DNA of 6,905 nucleotides from Propionibacteriaceae bacterium (GTDB taxonomy: Bacteria; Actinomycetota; Actinomycetes; Propionibacteriales; Propionibacteriaceae): the NCBI GenBank assembly GCA_003451975.1, contig DMIX01000323.1, positions 1 through 6,905 of the forward strand. The letters run 5' to 3'. A program made the translations under genes and the position numbers. The notes below the pieces were generated by a model. It saw only the letters and a program-made list of their open reading frames with translations, was not told the origin of the DNA and did not search any database. Below are positions 6,279-6,905 of this stretch, piece by piece (position 1 is the stretch's first letter; every line of letters starts with the position of its first letter).

Positions 6279-6905
6279 ATGACAGAGACGCCGTTGCTTC
6301 TTGCCGGTGACTTCGCCACTCCCTCTCAAGGAGACTGGGAGGCTGAGGTTCTCAAGATCCTCAACCGGCGGCGCCCCGAGGGCAAAGAATTGAACCTGGA
6401 CCAGGCCATGGATCGGCTGCGGACCACCACCGTGGACGGCCTGAGCATTGATCCCTTGTACACCTCCCATGACGGGACCTTGGGGGAACCGGGGGTGGAG
6501 CCATTCACTCGCGGAACCACCATTCGAACCGGTTCGCTGACCGGCTGGGAGGTGTGTGCCCTGCACGAGGATCCCGAGATCGCCTTCAGCAACAAGGAAG
6601 TGCTGGCCGACCTCGAGCGCGGTGCCACCTCGCTGTGGCTGCGCACCGGAGCCGACGCCATCTCGGTCACTGACCTGCCCGCGATCCTGGATGGTGTCGA
6701 CTCTGACATTGCCGCGATCTCGGTCTCCAGCTACGACGATCAGCAGGCCGCAGCCCGGGCATTGTTGAGTTATTTTTCGGCCACCGGCAGCCATCATGCC
6801 AGCGGAAACCTGGGCGTGGACGCGCTCGCTTTCGCGGCCCGCAACGGTGGGCGTCCTGAGTTCGGCTCCGAAGCCGAATGGGTGCGCGCCGCCATGGCGG
6901 AGTAT
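6279..6905 (+). CDS. mutA: Methylmalonyl-CoA mutase small subunit MutA, N-terminal third
   Basis: Small (beta) subunit of adenosylcobalamin-dependent methylmalonyl-CoA mutase, which with MutB interconverts succinyl-CoA and (R)-methylmalonyl-CoA in propionate metabolism. The frame is open for 209 codons to the right edge; full-length MutA is about 600-640 residues, so roughly a third is present. Family blocks are LLLAGDFATPS (6-16), LNRRRPEGKEL (28-38), TTVDGLSIDPLYT (50-62), EPGVEPFTRGTT (70-81), WEVCALHEDP (90-99) and DLERGATSLWLR (111-122). In the catalytic large subunit the PFxRG motif is followed by a PYATMY-type segment with the active-site tyrosine; here it is TTIRTG, which fits the non-catalytic small subunit. 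ATG 6279 is chosen because TAGGGT precedes it by six bases and the protein opens just before the conserved LAGDF block. By family convention mutB should follow outside the window. Resemblance to the propionibacterial MutA is from memory. Confidence 0.93.
   Translation, partial: MTETPLLLAGDFATPSQGDWEAEVLKILNRRRPEGKELNLDQAMDRLRTTTVDGLSIDPLYTSHDGTLGEPGVEPFTRGTTIRTGSLTGWEVCALHEDPEIAFSNKEVLADLERGATSLWLRTGADAISVTDLPAILDGVDSDIAAISVSSYDDQQAAARALLSYFSATGSHHASGNLGVDALAFAARNGGRPEFGSEAEWVRAAMAEY

Noticed and set aside
6033..6797. Minus-strand open frame (254 codons) across the end of the kinase-like gene and mutA
   Set aside because: It overlaps two clear plus-strand genes and the mutA promoter region, and has no recognisable motif.

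Overview
The window reads as a piece of the chromosome of a high-GC actinobacterium. GC is high throughout, GTG starts are common, and several genes have a TANNNT -10 box placed 6-7 bases before the start codon, the arrangement of leaderless transcripts common in Actinomycetota. The methylmalonyl-CoA mutase small subunit resembles the propionibacterial MutA type as I remember it, and a glycerol-phosphate polymer transferase is present. Together these suggest Propionibacteriales or a relative rather than a mycolic-acid genus. The genus cannot be fixed from this sequence alone.

Layout. (1) 1-174 (+) is the 3' end of a probable histidine phosphatase. (2) 210-1142 (-) is purU, formyltetrahydrofolate deformylase. 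(3) 1218-2273 (+) is a membrane-anchored family 2 glycosyltransferase, divergent from purU across 75 bp. (4) 2270-3547 (-) is a CDP-glycerol glycerophosphotransferase-family protein. It meets the glycosyltransferase tail to tail, and one CTAG supplies both stop codons. (5) 3656-4972 (+) is a CNNM/CorC-type transporter (DUF21, CBS pair, CorC_HlyC). It is followed after 32 bp by (6) 5005-6219 (+), an uncharacterised aminoglycoside-phosphotransferase-fold protein with a near-perfect Shine-Dalgarno. (7) 6279-6905 (+) is the first 209 codons of mutA, cut by the window edge. No stretch longer than about 110 bp lacks a gene, and no RNA gene, mobile element or CRISPR array was seen.

How the genes relate. 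Genes 1-5 alternate in strand, so most probably have their own promoter. Genes 5 and 6 look like a two-gene operon. Genes 3 and 4 both look like cell-surface polymer enzymes (sugar transfer and glycerol-phosphate transfer). purU belongs to one-carbon/purine metabolism and mutA to propionate/succinyl-CoA metabolism; neither has an obvious link to the surface genes.

This looks mostly like ordinary core chromosome. The points most worth a second look are the set of leaderless-type starts (one of which moves the start of the glycerophosphotransferase by three codons), the uncharacterised kinase-like protein paired with the CNNM transporter, and the convergent surface-polymer pair.
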